Shown one piece after another: positions 10,731 to 23,758 of a DNA stretch of 64,000 nt. Below the pieces are notes generated by a model. It saw nothing but the letters and a program-made list of their open reading frames with translations, was not told the origin of the DNA and did not search any database. The DNA comes from Nematostella vectensis (Eukaryota > Cnidaria > Anthozoa > Actiniaria > Edwardsiidae), in contig NC_064046.1 of NCBI RefSeq assembly GCF_932526225.1, forward strand, positions 4,030,001 through 4,094,000. The letters are read 5' to 3'. How positions within the stretch are numbered: position 1 is the first letter of the stretch; every line of letters starts with the position of its first letter. Made by a program: the position numbers and the translations under genes.

Positions 10731-11160
10731 AGACTCGTACCCAGTCGCCAAAATGAGAAGAAAAAAAGGGAAACATAATTTATGCGCGGTAGCGGAAAGC
10801 GAACTTACCCGATTTTTTCAATAAAATATGTATCATAGTAACGTTTAGGTGTATTTATCTCAGACTCGTACCCAGTCGCCAAAATGAGAAGAATAAGGGA
10901 AACATAACTTATGCGCGGGTCGCCTGTGGTGATTAACTAGGCACGCGGTGCCGTGTGGTTTGACGCGCGGTGCCGTTTGGGTTGTATTTTACCCACACGG
11001 CACCACGCGCCTAGTCAATCACCACAGACAACCCGCGCATAAATTATGTTTTCTTCGCATTTTGGCGACTGGGTACGAGTCTGAGATAAATACACACAAA
11101 CGATAATATGGTATTTTATTGAAAAAATCGGGTAAGTTCGCCGGGTAATCGGGTAAGTTC
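10731..11160. mobile_element. Composite inverted-repeat element
   Basis: GACTCGTACCCAGTCGCCAA occurs at about 10732 and 10862, and its reverse complement (TTGGCGACTGGGTACGAGTC) at about 11060. An outer pair, GAACTTACCCGATTTTTTCA near 10800, pairs with TGAAAAAATCGGGTAAGTTC near 11120. An inner palindrome is built on CACGCGGTGCCGTGTGG and its complement (10940-11020). It looks like a MITE with a partial internal duplication; the superfamily is unknown. Confidence 0.7.
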
Positions 11161-14100
11161 TCCATACGAAAGTACAAAAAAAATACTAAAATTGTTAGAG
11201 AGAAAAGGAAAGAAATGGAAGAATTTCTGTATGGTAAAATAGCTTGGAACTTACAATTATGGGAGATTATCCAAGTTGTTACTCTTATCTATAAATAGAA
11301 AAGTATATTTAATGTGCACGTTATTGTGTGGTAACAGTTTCAGATAGATATTAAACGTCATGTGCGATAATTAAATGATATTGTTGTATACGTAAATCAA
11401 AACTAAAGCTCAATACTAAAATCCTTACTTAAAACAATATACATTTGACGGAAAACTAAGATGAGGAGACAACGCAACCGGAATTTCCAAAATTATCCTG
11501 CCCATGTATTTATATAGCTTCTATCAACTTGTCAACATAATGACGTGTTGAAATATATGATATTTTTTTAAACCTCACACCATTAAACTCATTCTTAAAA
11601 AATAAACAAACGAGAAAAGATTTTGAAATTATTATCGAAATGTGGTTCGCACATTTTAATAAGCGATTTCTAAACAAAATGTCGTTGGGCTAAAAAAAAC
11701 AAATTAAGTTATAACTCTAAATTACATTGAGCACCCAACTCTGCGGACGAGCGCGTGTTATTTTTGCTCGAAAGTTGCGTCATTCAGAGATGGAGATCTT
11801 ATTCTAAAATTATCTAAAAGAGAATCTCATTATATTACTTCAATTTCTGAGGAATAACCTCAAGAAAATTTTATGGGTTCATTATTTATGTATGAAATAG
11901 TTATCCATTATGAGTAGATCGTAAAAACAATATTTGTGTCAATAGTTTTAACAGTGTCAGACGCTATCTTTTTTTAGCTATTTTTTTACTCAAAATTATC
12001 ACTTTAATCTCATACAAATGAGTAATGTGAAGAAAACCCTTCAAAAACACTGGATTATGAGCACGTACAGTCCCACGCATGAGAAAAGACATAATAGATC
12101 ACTGACAAACTGTCGGAGATACGGAGACTCAGTCAAAAGCCTGCATAGCTTATATAAATGACAATAGGATATTGCAAGACAGTATGTCATACATCAAAAG
12201 CGAGTGGTAACAACGATTTTGAGAGGTGTTATATATAACAAGTCTTAAATCTTTGTATAATATTTGGTGAAGCTAAAAAGCAAGACAGTATGTCAAACAT
12301 CAATAGCGGGGGGGGATAGCGAGTGGTAACGATTGTAAAATTTGTAGCGTCTTTGAGAGGCCTTAGGTAAAACCAGTCCCAAATCTTTTTATAACATAAT
12401 AAACGTAAAGTCATAAAGCTGTACAAAGCTTTGCGGGAGTAAAATCGCCCTACACTTATTTACTTTTTCTCGCGCTACTCCACCCCCTACATTTATTATA
12501 TATCTAGGCATTTTCCCGTCTTTTCAGTAAGTGAATCTGAATTTCAGGTGACTGTTATTTTTCGCGTCATTTAGATTTCGCACTTCTAGTTGTGGGTATT
12601 AAACTGGCTAAAATTGATCGACAAATTGCTGGAATGTTTATTTACGTGATTGCGTGAATTCTCGAAAGTTGAAGAAAACACATTATTTTATACATACAAA
12701 CACACCTCTTAAATACCTCTATCGTAAATATGGCCAGATGTTAAACAAATATTTAAAGAAGTACCTGCCTATGTTCTTTTAGAAATGGACGTGGGCGCAT
12801 TTCTATTCGCGACATAGAGTTCGTATTTACAGTTCGCGAGGGAAACTGCACGCAAAAGTTCGCACGAAGGGACTGTTAATAGTCAAAATAAAAACACGTC
12901 TTTAACATTTAATGCCAGGGGCGTAGCCAAGGGGGTGGCTAAGTGCCCCCCCTTCCAGCAGCCAAAAATACAGTTAATGTATGAGACATTATCTAAAATA
13001 CAGGAGAAAATGCCTTGAAAGGGCCTTTTAGGCCCCCTCCTGTTACAAATCCTGGCTCGCCGCTGGATGCCGTGGTAGCTTTCTTGCAGACCATAGATGG
13101 TGTTACCGCAGAAAATTAGCGGGATCCCGCGGGATAAAGGACAAACGGAAACATTGCGGCTGATTAGTATGGCGCGAGTTCCCGCAGTAACCACTATTCA
13201 CCCCCTGAAAGAAGGCTAGCTCTGTACATATAAATCCTATTCTTTGTAAAAAAAAATATGTTGGTTGAATCATTTTCATACAAGATTCTGAAATGAAGTC
13301 GAGTGGTAAGGCCGCCGCCGTTCGGCGTTTGATTGCCTTGCGTTCGGGAGTTCGGCGACACGATTACCTCGATTACAAGTTTCAAGTCAATTCACGTAAT
13401 GCTGTTATTTGAATCATTTATATTTTAAGACAACAACAAAGAAAACAGCAAAGAAAACAAGTATTATAATTCTTACAAGAATCCGACTTTTTAAAACATA
13501 TTTTAAATCCTAAAATACGGTAATTACTCCATTACATCTAAGCTTGTAGATACATCTGCCTTGGATGGATCATTTAGGGCATAATTCGAATGATTATGCG
13601 TTCTTGCGGAAATCTGTAGGTTCTTCTCGTCGATCAGTGGTTCCATAATCTAAAACGCTTCTATTTATGATAAGAGGTAATCAAGGGATTATTGAGCTAA
13701 AAGACGACCACAATGTGTTTTATGGGGTATATAATCCGCTTTGGAGATATATGTTGTGTACAGACTAGACTAATCCACGGATTGGGTTGAAAACAGCATT
13801 AATAGACCACTATACTTATATCTTGATGATTGAGGCCAAGGATATGCGTGAATGAATACTTTTGTCTCTTAATGGGAAAAGTGTCATGTTCACTGAGTTC
13901 AAGTTCGACTCAGATAACGAGGTTTAAGAAAGGTTTTAATAATTTCATTCATTGTATAAAACCTCATTCAATTATCCTAGAATACACGCCCATTTTCACG
14001 TTGAAATCATCAGTATACACTAAAAAAAGCAGCAAAACAATATTTACAAGAAAAAGGGTTTCAACTGGTTTGGAGTCCCGCGTGAATTTTATTGACTCAG

Positions 14101-14256
14101 TTCACAGGGGTGGAACGAAGAGAGGTCCCAAACTCCCCTTTCTATACCCTCCGCTTCTAGTGGCCAGAACTAATGTATGGGACATTATTATAAAACACTT
14201 TATCAGCCAAATCTCTGTTATTGTTTTTATAGAAGATTGAAAGACAATTAGTTATT

Positions 14257-14483
14257 GTGTAGTTCCAGAAAATATGGGATTGGAAATTTCGGGGGGGGGG
14301 GGGGGGGTGGGGGGGTTCAAACGCCCACGAATTTCCGGAGGGGAGGGGGGAATGTCCTTTTTCCTTAACGGTTATTACTGTATTTTTTTTCAGGGGTTTG
14401 GAAATTCCAGAGTGGTGGGGGGTCACACCTCAGACCCACCCCATGGGGGTATGGATATTTTCTGGAACTACACATTTCAAAAA
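14257..14483. mobile_element. MITE with GTGTAGTTCCAGAAAATAT termini
   Basis: GTGTAGTTCCAGAAAATAT at 14257 is the exact reverse complement of ATATTTTCTGGAACTACAC ending at 14483. The interior holds a long G run and no ORF. Confidence 0.8.
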
Positions 14484-15549
14484 ATTTTGAACCATTTTTA
14501 TCGGTGAAAATGTATTCTTTCTCGCATTTGATGACAAAATGGTGGCTGATAGACCGCACTTCCCTTTCCTTTACCTGTCTACGCCTCTCGTATACTAAAG
14601 CAAGAGGAAAACACTGAATATTATCGCTCCAATTATTACGCTCAAAAATACAGTTCTTTTTGTAGCATCAATATGCATCAGATTATTGAGATATGAAAAG
14701 TTTGAGAAAAACAAATGATCCGCTATGCTAATTGGCCAAACCTATATTGCAGTCATATCATAACATCAAAGATAATAGAAAAAAATAACATTGGAAGTAT
14801 AAACATTGGAACATTGGAAATATATCGAGAAAGAATATCGAGAATGAAAAGAAAAGGAATTATATTGTATTTATGGATTTTATGGAGCTAATAAAAATAC
14901 AGATCAAAAACACAGGAAAGGGAAGAGAAATAAAAAGCTGGTTTAGAGATTAGAAACGTCACTGAAGATACCGTTGAACCAATTAGTCAACTCTTGTTTC
15001 TATAAACACTGGCGGGTTCTTCTATACTATCCCCCCGACAGCGAAACCTATGCGACATACACAAAAGAAAGTCTGTTGAATACAGTCCATGTGGGTTGGG
15101 AAATTAACCCCCTAGCCCGTCAAGGCATCTTGAAACGTCTAGAGGTATTATATTGCTTCATATATTGTTTGCAATATATATATATTTATATTTTTGTGGT
15201 GCTTCAATGTCATCATTTTCGGGCAATGTGATGAAAGCAAACAAATGTATCTCTAAAATATCACGTTTCCTTACTCGGAGAACAAAAACAAACCGACGAA
15301 TTATAACTAAAACAGCCCTTCTCAGGCACATATTGGAAGACGATTTATGAGAAGAAATCTCAAAATAACAACCTGAAAATAAATTATAATGGTTTATTTA
15401 CCAAATTAAGTCGAAAATATCCTTGCAGCTTCCTCAAATTAACCAATATGAATTAATGTTTTCTCACACTTCTCAAATGCAAGAATGACAAAACGGCGGC
15501 TGATAAGGACTTTCCAAAAATTAAAGAAAACCCAGTTTTTTAAATGAAA

Positions 15550-15790
15550 CCCGTTAAGGGGGGACGTAGGGGTATCTTATTACCGCAATACCGCACGAAA
15601 TTTTGAAAATATCGCATACCGCACAAAAGGACGAGGTTTAGAAGAGCATGCGCGACATCCCGTTAACACTGCAACATTTTATTTTTTTACCGCAAGAAAA
15701 ATCTCGCAGCTTGCAGTGTTTTGAAATACCGCATCGCCACATGTTTTTTTGCTCTTTTACCGCAATATCGTACAAAAAAGGGCCAATAAG
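15550..15790. repeat. ACCGCA-rich low-complexity block
   Basis: TACCGCA recurs about seven times with irregular spacing (15579, 15588, 15618, 15690, 15726, 15757 and nearby). I see no terminal repeats or coding frame. Confidence 0.4.
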
Positions 15791-16529
15791 GCAAAACCCA
15801 ACCGTTAAAAATAGAAGCCGGAAGCGCATGGATAAAAAAACGTGCCCAGATAGCTGCAAATTTCACCTCTGATCTTTAGTCTTTATACTTGTTGGTGGAT
15901 TAGGCAAAAACCGGATAGCGAAAACACTAATGCGTCTATGAGCAAGTCCTTCTTGAAATGTAGGATTTTTGCGATTTAGAAAGTGGGCGGCAGACGGATT
16001 TACTGTGAAACGAGCACGTTAACCTTTGAAAATAACCTCATAATCTAATAGCGTGGACAAACTCATAACTTCTCTCTCGACGATAGGTAATGAAACAACA
16101 AGTTCTAATTGCCTATACTGAGTGGAAACATGACACGTATATGTGATTAGCGAGGTGTGGTTAGTTTTGAACTCCGAGAGGTTAAAGTTTAAGAACCAAA
16201 GAGGAGAAAATAAGATATCAATAACCGCAAATATTGTACTTCCCTTCACAAATAGATAGGGATGAGTCTGATAATCTCTGTTCACTCTAAATTGTTTCAA
16301 GGGTTGAAAAAAACTAAAAAAAATCTTCAGGGTGGATACTAGATGTAAAAAACATTTTAGGTTAGCTGCAAAGCTCTCAAAAATAACGCAAAAAAATAAC
16401 AATAATAAAACCACTTTGCCAAAAAGGTGAACAAACAATAAAATATGTTGTCAGCAAAATATGTAAAATGTCTAGTGTTACCTATTCAGTACTTTTGGCT
16501 ATGTTAATTCAAGCACTCTAATAGTCACC

Positions 16530-16690
16530 CGAAATTTTGATGTGCTCGCATGCTCGCGCAATTTTTTCCGCCGTGCTCGCATTGTATTTTTCGATTTGCT
16601 CGCTGATCGATTTATTCAACAACTAAAAATGCTCGGTCTTGCATAAAAAACGGGGTGCTCGCAAGCTCGCAAGTGCTCGCCAAAGACCAT
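16530..16690. repeat. GCTCGC-rich degenerate repeat
   Basis: GTGCTCGC or TGCTCGC recurs about eight times between 16541 and 16680, with irregular AT-rich spacing. Confidence 0.45.
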
Positions 16691-17553
16691 TCGGGTGCCC
16701 TTTTTAAGCCTCTGTCAAACGTACGGTGTCGCAAATACGTGAGCAAACAAAATAAGAGGAATACACCAAGCCTCCTCGATCCAATATGCCTAGCGATATG
16801 AGATATATCATGAGCAACAAAAAGTTACACCGGAAAAACAATAGCCGCGCGTGTCAAAATCATATCTTTTAATTATCGTAAAAATAGAATAAGGACTTCC
16901 CACTCTTTGGGTCGCTTTCATAATCCTTTGAACCTGATAAGATCGTCATTTAACATGTACTTTCCCTAGGGAAGCCAGGAAACCGTGAATACAGTATTAG
17001 TATTCCTGTATAATTTAGTCAATTTAATACACTTACTTTTTAGAGCGACAATTATGAATTATAAAAGTAAACTCTATTAATCAGAGTCATACGATAAAGT
17101 TTTGAAAATCTCTGTCTTTTATTAATACAAATAAATGGAATATTGTAGGACCTCGATTTCGCATTAGGGTGAAAAAATATATAAACAACACTCGTGTCTT
17201 GCTTACTATCGGCAATTAGATGGAAAAAAATATCCTTGAAAGTAATTTAGATTAAATCTTAAAGGTGCTTAATCTTAAAGGCGTAACAAAATATTCTAAG
17301 GAAATATGTTGCTGTTTTTCATATATTCCATGTGTCGTGTCTCGCATGCAATATTTATCGCATTGAAAATTCGTCTCGGATCCTTCCTTTGAAAGCGAGC
17401 CGATATCCTAAGGCTTTGTGGCTGCACTCCCCCAAACGGAACCTTCCACACTGCCCCAATGTTTATTTAAAGAAAAACTGAAGGACTTCGTTCATAAAAG
17501 GTAAGGTCTCCTATTTAGCGCAAAACACTTTCCAGCGCGAAAACAAAACGCTG

Positions 17554-17592
17554 TGCCAATGACGTCATGACTCAGAGATGTGACGTCATTGA
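17554..17592. promoter_or_regulatory. Clustered CRE-AP1-CRE sites
   Basis: Two perfect cAMP-response palindromes TGACGTCA (17560-17567 and 17581-17588) flank an AP-1 site TGACTCA (17568-17574), and CAATGACGTCA...TGACGTCATTG forms an inverted repeat. The nearest gene is the intronless one starting at 19476. Any regulatory link is inference. Confidence 0.4.
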
Positions 17593-19249
17593 GGTAATGG
17601 TAGCGGAGTGGGAAGCCCCACGTTCCCATTTCTAATAAGCGCGAAATCATATCAAACATATTCCCCACGGATAGTGTCCTTCGTATGCATTGCCTTATAT
17701 GGGCATTGATGCCCATATTTAGAAGAGCTAAAGTTTTCCCGCTCCATGATCTCCAGAAAACATGGTGCAAAATGCTGATTCCTGTCAATTTGAGACTCGA
17801 GGCAAAAATGTGTCAAAAAAAAACTTTATCGCTTGGTCAAATCTTTATCACACAAGCCTTGAAAAGCCCTTAGACCCAGGCCTCCAAGAGATTGGCCGAG
17901 CGAGTTTTAAGGTCACCCAAATATTGATATGCTCGCACATTACGCTATTACACAAAGGATAAAAACAAGTAAAGAATGGCTGAGATCTATTACCGTATCA
18001 TATTTATTCTTGAAGAAAAAATATGAGAACCATTATAAATCTTTTAAAGGCACTGAGAATATTTGTACGGCTACACGACTTAAGTGGAAGTAAAAATAGT
18101 GTTTATTTTGACTTTTTTATGACATAAGCTCTTAATTTATTTCATCTATGTACTTGTGTAATAAGTGTTGCGTCGTTGTGAATTAAAAGATTAAAAAAAT
18201 CCATGGTACGCTTCTATTTCCCGTAGAGAGAGAATTGAAGAAAAGACTTGATGCTTTGAGCTCCAATAACAGTCAAACGTATCATCGCCATTCTTTAAAG
18301 AAAAGGACGTTTTTGGTTGAAAATCATTATAAAAATCTCAATCAGGATAAGGGTATTTTAGTAATCGAATGCTAAAAAGCAAGGCGGGGCTTTTGCCTGA
18401 ATGCGCACTGAAAGGGTGGAATTACGCGATAAGATCGCGATACACGCGAGTTGTTTACTGTACGTGAGAGTTTCTCACGTATCGAAAATAACCACCGAAG
18501 ATGGCCTTACTAGGAAGAGCTGTAAAAAGGGCGACAGTGTTTCAGAATAGATGCATATAAAGATGCAAGTCTTTTTACGCCGCCGAAAAACCCTCCGGAA
18601 AAAAGATACCATAATTTTAGGATATCGAGCAGGATTTGCAAATTGAGATCGGACTCGCCAAAACATAGTTGCGACCATTGTATTCATTTTCTTTCTTAAA
18701 CGAAAGGAAAACTTTATTGTAGAACTTGGGCTATGGCCGGTATGATTGTGTAACCAAAATAAAAATACAAATAAAACAGTTTCTTTTATTTTTGCGAGTA
18801 GGAAGCATTAAAGGCAATTTTTGATTTGCTTAATTGCATCTTATTTTTGCGTCCCCTAGTGCGCAGGAATGACGGAATTGTGCAATAGAAACAACGAAAT
18901 CTAGATTTGACCCGAGTGTTGAAGACCGACAAAGCTAAGACTTGGATCCTCATAGCTACATGACGCGCGCAAATACTTACATACGCATATAGCTAGAAGG
19001 TCATAGCACTTGGATTAATAACCGAAAAAAGCGCTGCCCACTAGGGAGAGCGTTTTCTATTTGTCTATCCGTTGAAGTCGCTTCATGTTGATTTACAAGA
19101 CAACGAGAATCTGCATGGTATTTTCTTTTGTCTTACAAAGTGCGAAGACAGGAAGTAAACTACGTCTTAGCTATATCAGGAGATGATCATTATTTTACTT
19201 AAATCACGAATCCCGGGTTACTGTCTCGGGGTCTCTAATTATGTGTAAT

Positions 19250-19310
19250 GTTTCAGGGGCCAATGAAAATCGTCAGTGACGTAGGCTAAAATAGATATAA
19301 AAAGCACTTG
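19250..19310 (+). promoter_or_regulatory. Promoter of the 19476 gene (CCAAT, CRE-like, TATA)
   Basis: GGCCAATGA at about 19258, the CRE-like TGACGTAG at 19277-19284 and TATAAAAAG at 19296-19304 occur in promoter order. Initiation about 30 bp downstream of the TATA would leave a 5' UTR of about 150 bp before the ATG at 19476. Confidence 0.6.
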
Positions 19311-19475
19311 ATACGGATGAGATCCAGTTGCAATCGAATCTGTTTACAGTGTGTCTGTCAGAAATACAGCAAATCGGAAACATAAATCACGACCGAAGAT
19401 TTATACCAAGGAAAGTATTTCATTTGGACGGGGGTGATTTTTTCGAGATACATTTCGGAGGAGCAATTTTGGAAG

Positions 19476-20105
19476 ATGGAAAGAAAGATGAATTCAGAAA
19501 TACCATGTGATAAAGTTACGGACGAACCGAAAGGCGACTCGACTTCATCGCAAAGACTTTTTTACGCGCGAAGTGCATTCTCTAAAACAAGGAAAACTTC
19601 TAATTCATTGAACGAGGCGAAAGTCAAAGTACAATGGGGAAAACCGCCGTGCAAAGTCACACCATTCACGGAGACGGTATCTGCAGCTAAGACTTTAAAT
19701 TCAAGTGGAATGCTTGCCAAACAAGAGACGATAGAAAAAATAGAAGAAATAATTATAGAAAAAGAAACTGTAGAATTGGAGGACAAAAAAGAAAACAAAA
19801 GCACGACGAGTGAGTTTACGAGCGAGTTAAAAATACAGAGAAGAGTTCGCGTTGGCTCATGCAAGCACCCGGCCAAGAAAGCAGACTTTGAAACGGTCTT
19901 CGGTGACGTTGCCAACATTATCCCCGAGTACTTCCCTATGGTGTGTGAGCATAACAGCTTGGACGATAAAACATGGACAACACACGAGGCGTGCAAACGG
20001 CGAGCACGAATTCTAAAACAGACTTCGATAGAGAAAATTGACAGAGAACTTGGCGACAGAGAAACAAAACTTATTGCGGATTCTTGGCTCCAAATTTACA
20101 GTTGA
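19476..20105 (+). CDS. Intronless orphan protein, 209 aa
   Basis: I chose ATG 19476 (MERKMNSEIP) because it is the first ATG in frame; a second, MNSEIP, lies four codons on. The gene is complete: a TATA/CRE promoter upstream, TGA at 20103-20105 and AATAAA at 20178. The protein has no signal peptide or membrane segment. A basic Ser/Thr-rich N-terminal half contains QWGKPPCKVTPF. A Glu/Lys/Ile-rich stretch (IEKIEEIIIEKETVELEDKK) could be helical. The C-terminal third (CKHPAKKADFETVFGDVANI to SWLQIYS) is the most globular-looking part, with three Cys. I do not recognise the family. Uninterrupted coding, a compact promoter and no nearby retroposition marks argue for a real short inducible-type gene, but that is inference. 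Confidence 0.65.
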   Translation: MERKMNSEIPCDKVTDEPKGDSTSSQRLFYARSAFSKTRKTSNSLNEAKVKVQWGKPPCKVTPFTETVSAAKTLNSSGMLAKQETIEKIEEIIIEKETVELEDKKENKSTTSEFTSELKIQRRVRVGSCKHPAKKADFETVFGDVANIIPEYFPMVCEHNSLDDKTWTTHEACKRRARILKQTSIEKIDRELGDRETKLIADSWLQIYS

Positions 20106-20177
20106 ATATTTGCAAACTATGTCTATTTATAAATTCTTGTTTGAAAAAAAAAAACATTTTTACAATCGAGAACGAAA

Positions 20178-20183
20178 AATAAA
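20178..20183 (+). terminator. Poly(A) signal of the 19476 gene
   Basis: AATAAA lies 73 bp after the stop codon. Confidence 0.6.
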
Positions 20184-21490
20184 TAACACTGTTATATAAT
20201 TCTCAGGCTTTATTTGTCCTACTTGGGAATAAAATATATTTTTTTGACTACTCGCATGTCTTAGTTTAGGGTTATCAACTTTTTCATAAAGTTCAATTTT
20301 TAGCTTTAATCTTCCATGGGAACCTATTAACGTCTGTATTACGTATTTTTTTATCCTATTATTTTAATTTTTAGCGAGAAGCGGTCCCTTATTTTGTTTG
20401 TGGACAAACGATTAAAATAATTCATGAAAGTCGCTCGCTTCGTTTCAACTTTTATAATTAAAGGGAATTTAAGTTTTGTTAGTAAAGTGAAAATGACTTT
20501 TTTTAGTTCTACACTAATCATTGATTCGTTTTAAAATACTGAAATTGAAAATGCACGTTTTCTAGGGTTGATTTCTATGGTGGTGGAAAAACAACATTCT
20601 GTATGTAACCAGTGGGTCTGGAAATACAATTAAAAAAATCGAGTCCCACAACCAGAATCTATATAAGCCGACGCGGTCCAAACCACGATCTCTTGTAATG
20701 CTATTCAACAATTGCACTCTTTCACACTATCCGAAAGTTAAATCTATTGTCTGAAATCATTTTAATGTGAATAACCTATTTGAAAAATAATCCTAAAATT
20801 GAATATTTCCCTGAAATGGAATGGGCAATATCAATCAAATATGCATTAGTATTCACTGATGAAATTATCGGTCTTAAGTGTCCAATCCGAATTCTGGCTC
20901 ATACCCATTAGACCGACGCTAGGATCCATGCTGATGGGATATGATAAATGATGTAGGACCTCAAAATGTTGTGGACCAAAAATGTAAACACAATTAATCC
21001 AAAAAGGTACCCAAGTGCGAATACGCACAGCGAGTAATTCATTTATGTAAAATCGTTACTATCGGAAATTCTCTTTCTTTTGTGGGATGTCTCCGGTCAT
21101 CGGTAACTAAATAAAAGCTGCTCCACAGTAAAGGTCATGTAAAAGAAACAAGAACCTTGAACGCCAAAAAGTTGCTCATCCCTTATAGAATGACTTTAAA
21201 TATTTTTTTCCATAATCCTATAAATACTTTTTCTATATCCCTTTAACTGCACACATCTCCACCCTATCGACCGACAAAAAGTGGTTCATTTCTTCAAGAG
21301 CGGACTTCAAATATTATACTTCCAAACGTATGACGGCGCAACCCTATTCACCCAGCAAATTCTGCCCCCTTTTAGCGTGTATTAGTGTCATATACTTTAT
21401 TGAGTAATGTGGGGAGAAATTAAATTGAGACAGGCTTTTATAAGCCATCACCTACGATACTACAGTATCTATGGCACTATTATCTATATT

Positions 21491-21830
21491 CACTCTTTTT
21501 TTTATAAGAACGTCGGTCGAGAACGTCTAATTTTCTGTTGAGGCTGGCCCGTTCTTATTTCTGGAGCGTGAATTTGTTCTTAACGATGTTCTTAAATTTT
21601 AGTGTATTGATATACAAATATAATTCCCAATAAATTATTAGGAAGAGAATTTTACAAATGATCAATAGTAATAAACGGTTGTTATTGTGAGCACAATTTG
21701 ATTCTGCATTTTTTAGAACGCATCAGGACTAAAAAAAGCAATATTTTTCTGATATCTGAGCCTCGGCATGTTCTTTGCAAGTTCTTCAAATTTGGTGGAA
21801 TCTCAAGCTGAACGAATAAAAAAAAGAGTG
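21491..21830. mobile_element. MITE with CACTCTTTTTTT termini
   Basis: CACTCTTTTTTTTATAAGAA at 21491 faces an inverted terminus ending AAAAAAAGAGTG at 21830. The interior (GAACGTCGG, CATGTTCTTTGC, GGTGGAATCTCAAGC) is shared in inverted order with the partial copy at 5088-5220, which supports a mobile family. Confidence 0.65.
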
Positions 21831-22330
21831 TAGTATTTCGTTGTCTTCAACGATTTCTTTGTAGTTCCATTCTAATTGCAAAGATTCATTATATAGACTG
21901 TATTGCGTTACGTAACTATCGTAGTTTATTTGAATGCCAAGCAGGTATAACGTATTAAGAGTGAAATATAACATACGACTTCCAAAATCTATATACGAAA
22001 ACGAGAAGGCGGGACATTCTTTCTTTTATTTCCCGAACCATTATTATTTCAAGTTACATTGATATTTTACTGCTAGAAATCTAGAAAGTCAGTGGCTTCA
22101 TGGTTATGTGCATAAATACATTATTATTGGTTTTATACAATAAAAAAGATTATTTTAAAGAGTGTCAATCAGCCCGCTCCCGGCTCAGCACCGAGTCAAA
22201 CAAGGCATCCATTTCCATTGGCTGATTCAAGCGAGTAACCAGTTCATTCATTCACTTAATTCATTCGTAGATAGTTATTTTGAAGTTTCCTTGCAAATTA
22301 ACCGTTGAATTTCTAATTATAAACAATAAC

Positions 22331-22382
22331 AAAGGAGTGGTGGATCGGCATTCTTTAAAGAATGTCGATAGCCACTCTTTTA
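22331..22382. repeat. About 50-bp palindrome
   Basis: AAAGGAGTGGTGGATCGGCA and its near-reverse complement TGTCGATAGCCACTCTTTT meet at the exact centre ATTCTTTAAAGAAT. It can extrude as a hairpin. It is possibly the remnant of a foldback element. Confidence 0.6.
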
Positions 22383-23758
22383 TTTTTGTTTACAATAGCA
22401 ACGGTCTTTTTGCAAGAAGACCTGATAAAAATAATCATTAACAATGAAAAATAATCATTAACAATTGAAGTCCAATACTTAGATAACAATATTTGATTAA
22501 AATCATATCATTCATTCGCTTGGAAATGGGTATTATCTGTGACGCGGTATTGCACGGGAGTTGAACGAAAAAAAGTTCCTGTTCACTCAATCAGTGTATA
22601 GATAAAAATAAAACAATTATTTGTGATATGGGTTGACGGAGGTTTCATTAGGCCCCGGCGACCGGCGGAACCGCCAGCTATTTTCCAACGAGCGCCGGCT
22701 ACTTAAAAAAAAAACTTATAAAATAACTTCCATCCCCTACTTGTCAATCTCCACCGCCTACCCTGAAACTTAATTAAACCTTGTGATTAGCCTGAGTTAG
22801 TTCCTCTAAAAAAGTTCCTGTTTAGGTACTTCATTCGTCTATAACAGTTCAAACAAAATAACAACAAGGAACACATCACGACTTACTGTAGAGAAAAAAA
22901 AAACACCACTTTCATGAAGTTTCACCTAAAAATTTTTCTCGTGAAATTTTATTTACTTGAATACAAATATTTGTGTGTTTTTCCTTTAGTAGATGCACAG
23001 AAAGCATCACAGTGTGTCATGAAAAATGGAACTGGGTCTTGTTTTAACATCATCTTTGCATTTATTTTAGAGGAAAAAAGCAAGCCAAAATGAGAGCTAT
23101 TTGTTACATTCAAATTATTTATTGCCCGACCTTGACGAATCCAAATCCCTCGTCTTGTTTGGGAAAAGCGCATAATCAGATCCAAGCTTTGGGAGTTGTT
23201 TGTCTGGTTTTGATTGTTTGGTTTGATTGACTGCGTGTTTCTCCCAAATAAAGAAGGATTTTGGATTCTGGCAAGTTGTGCAGCAACAAATATGGCTATA
23301 AATATAATGTATCAGGGCCGTGTAGGAGGGGAATTGGTTATTTTGGGCCCTTTATGGTAATCTTGGACCCTTTTCTGGAGTTTGGAAGAGTTAATCCTCC
23401 ATACTTTTCAGGATGCTCCAAAGTCCATGATTTTGGTGTAGCTGTTTCACTTGATCTTAAAGTAGTCTCTTTTTCCTGGGTATTTGTTAACTGTGTCCAA
23501 TAATTTGTTGATCCCAAATTATCCAAAGTGGTTCTTTAGGGCTGTAGATAATAAATAGGTCTTCACTATTTAGAAACAATCTTAGTCTGCAAACACTTGC
23601 TTTCAAATTCATGCCATCACCTTTGCTGTTGTCTTTATCCTCACCCTTGTGCAACAAGTACTGTACATCCCATGTAGGCCATGCTATAAATTTCATGTAC
23701 ATTTCAGCCTGCAAGACTTCACTATCAGCTTTATTTATCAAGACCTGTCCTCACCTCA

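Larger units (their letters stand above)
9953..19240. other. Gene-poor interval of repeats
   Basis: About 9 kb in which I find no exon that I can support. It contains the simple repeat at 10284, inverted-repeat elements at about 10731 and 14257, low-complexity families at about 15550 and 16530, a CRE/AP-1 cluster at 17560, and unclassified blocks such as GGGGCGTAGCCAAGGGGG at about 12916. Open frames here are short and unconserved in appearance. Confidence 0.5.
20190..23757. other. Intergenic, AT-rich
   Basis: I see no supported exon. The interval holds the MITE at 21491, a perfect-looking palindrome at 22331 and a copy of the dispersed GCATCCATTTCCATTGGCTG repeat near 22205. The last few hundred bases before 23757 are probably the 3' UTR of the minus-strand SOCS-box gene. 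Confidence 0.45.

Noticed and set aside
17492-17788. Minus-strand 98-codon frame over the CRE cluster
   Set aside because: Composition looks random and it overlaps inverted repeats; the regulatory reading is better supported.
19036-19055. CCCACTAGGGAG resembling a CTCF site
   Set aside because: CTCF is regarded as absent from cnidarians, and a single partial match is expected by chance.
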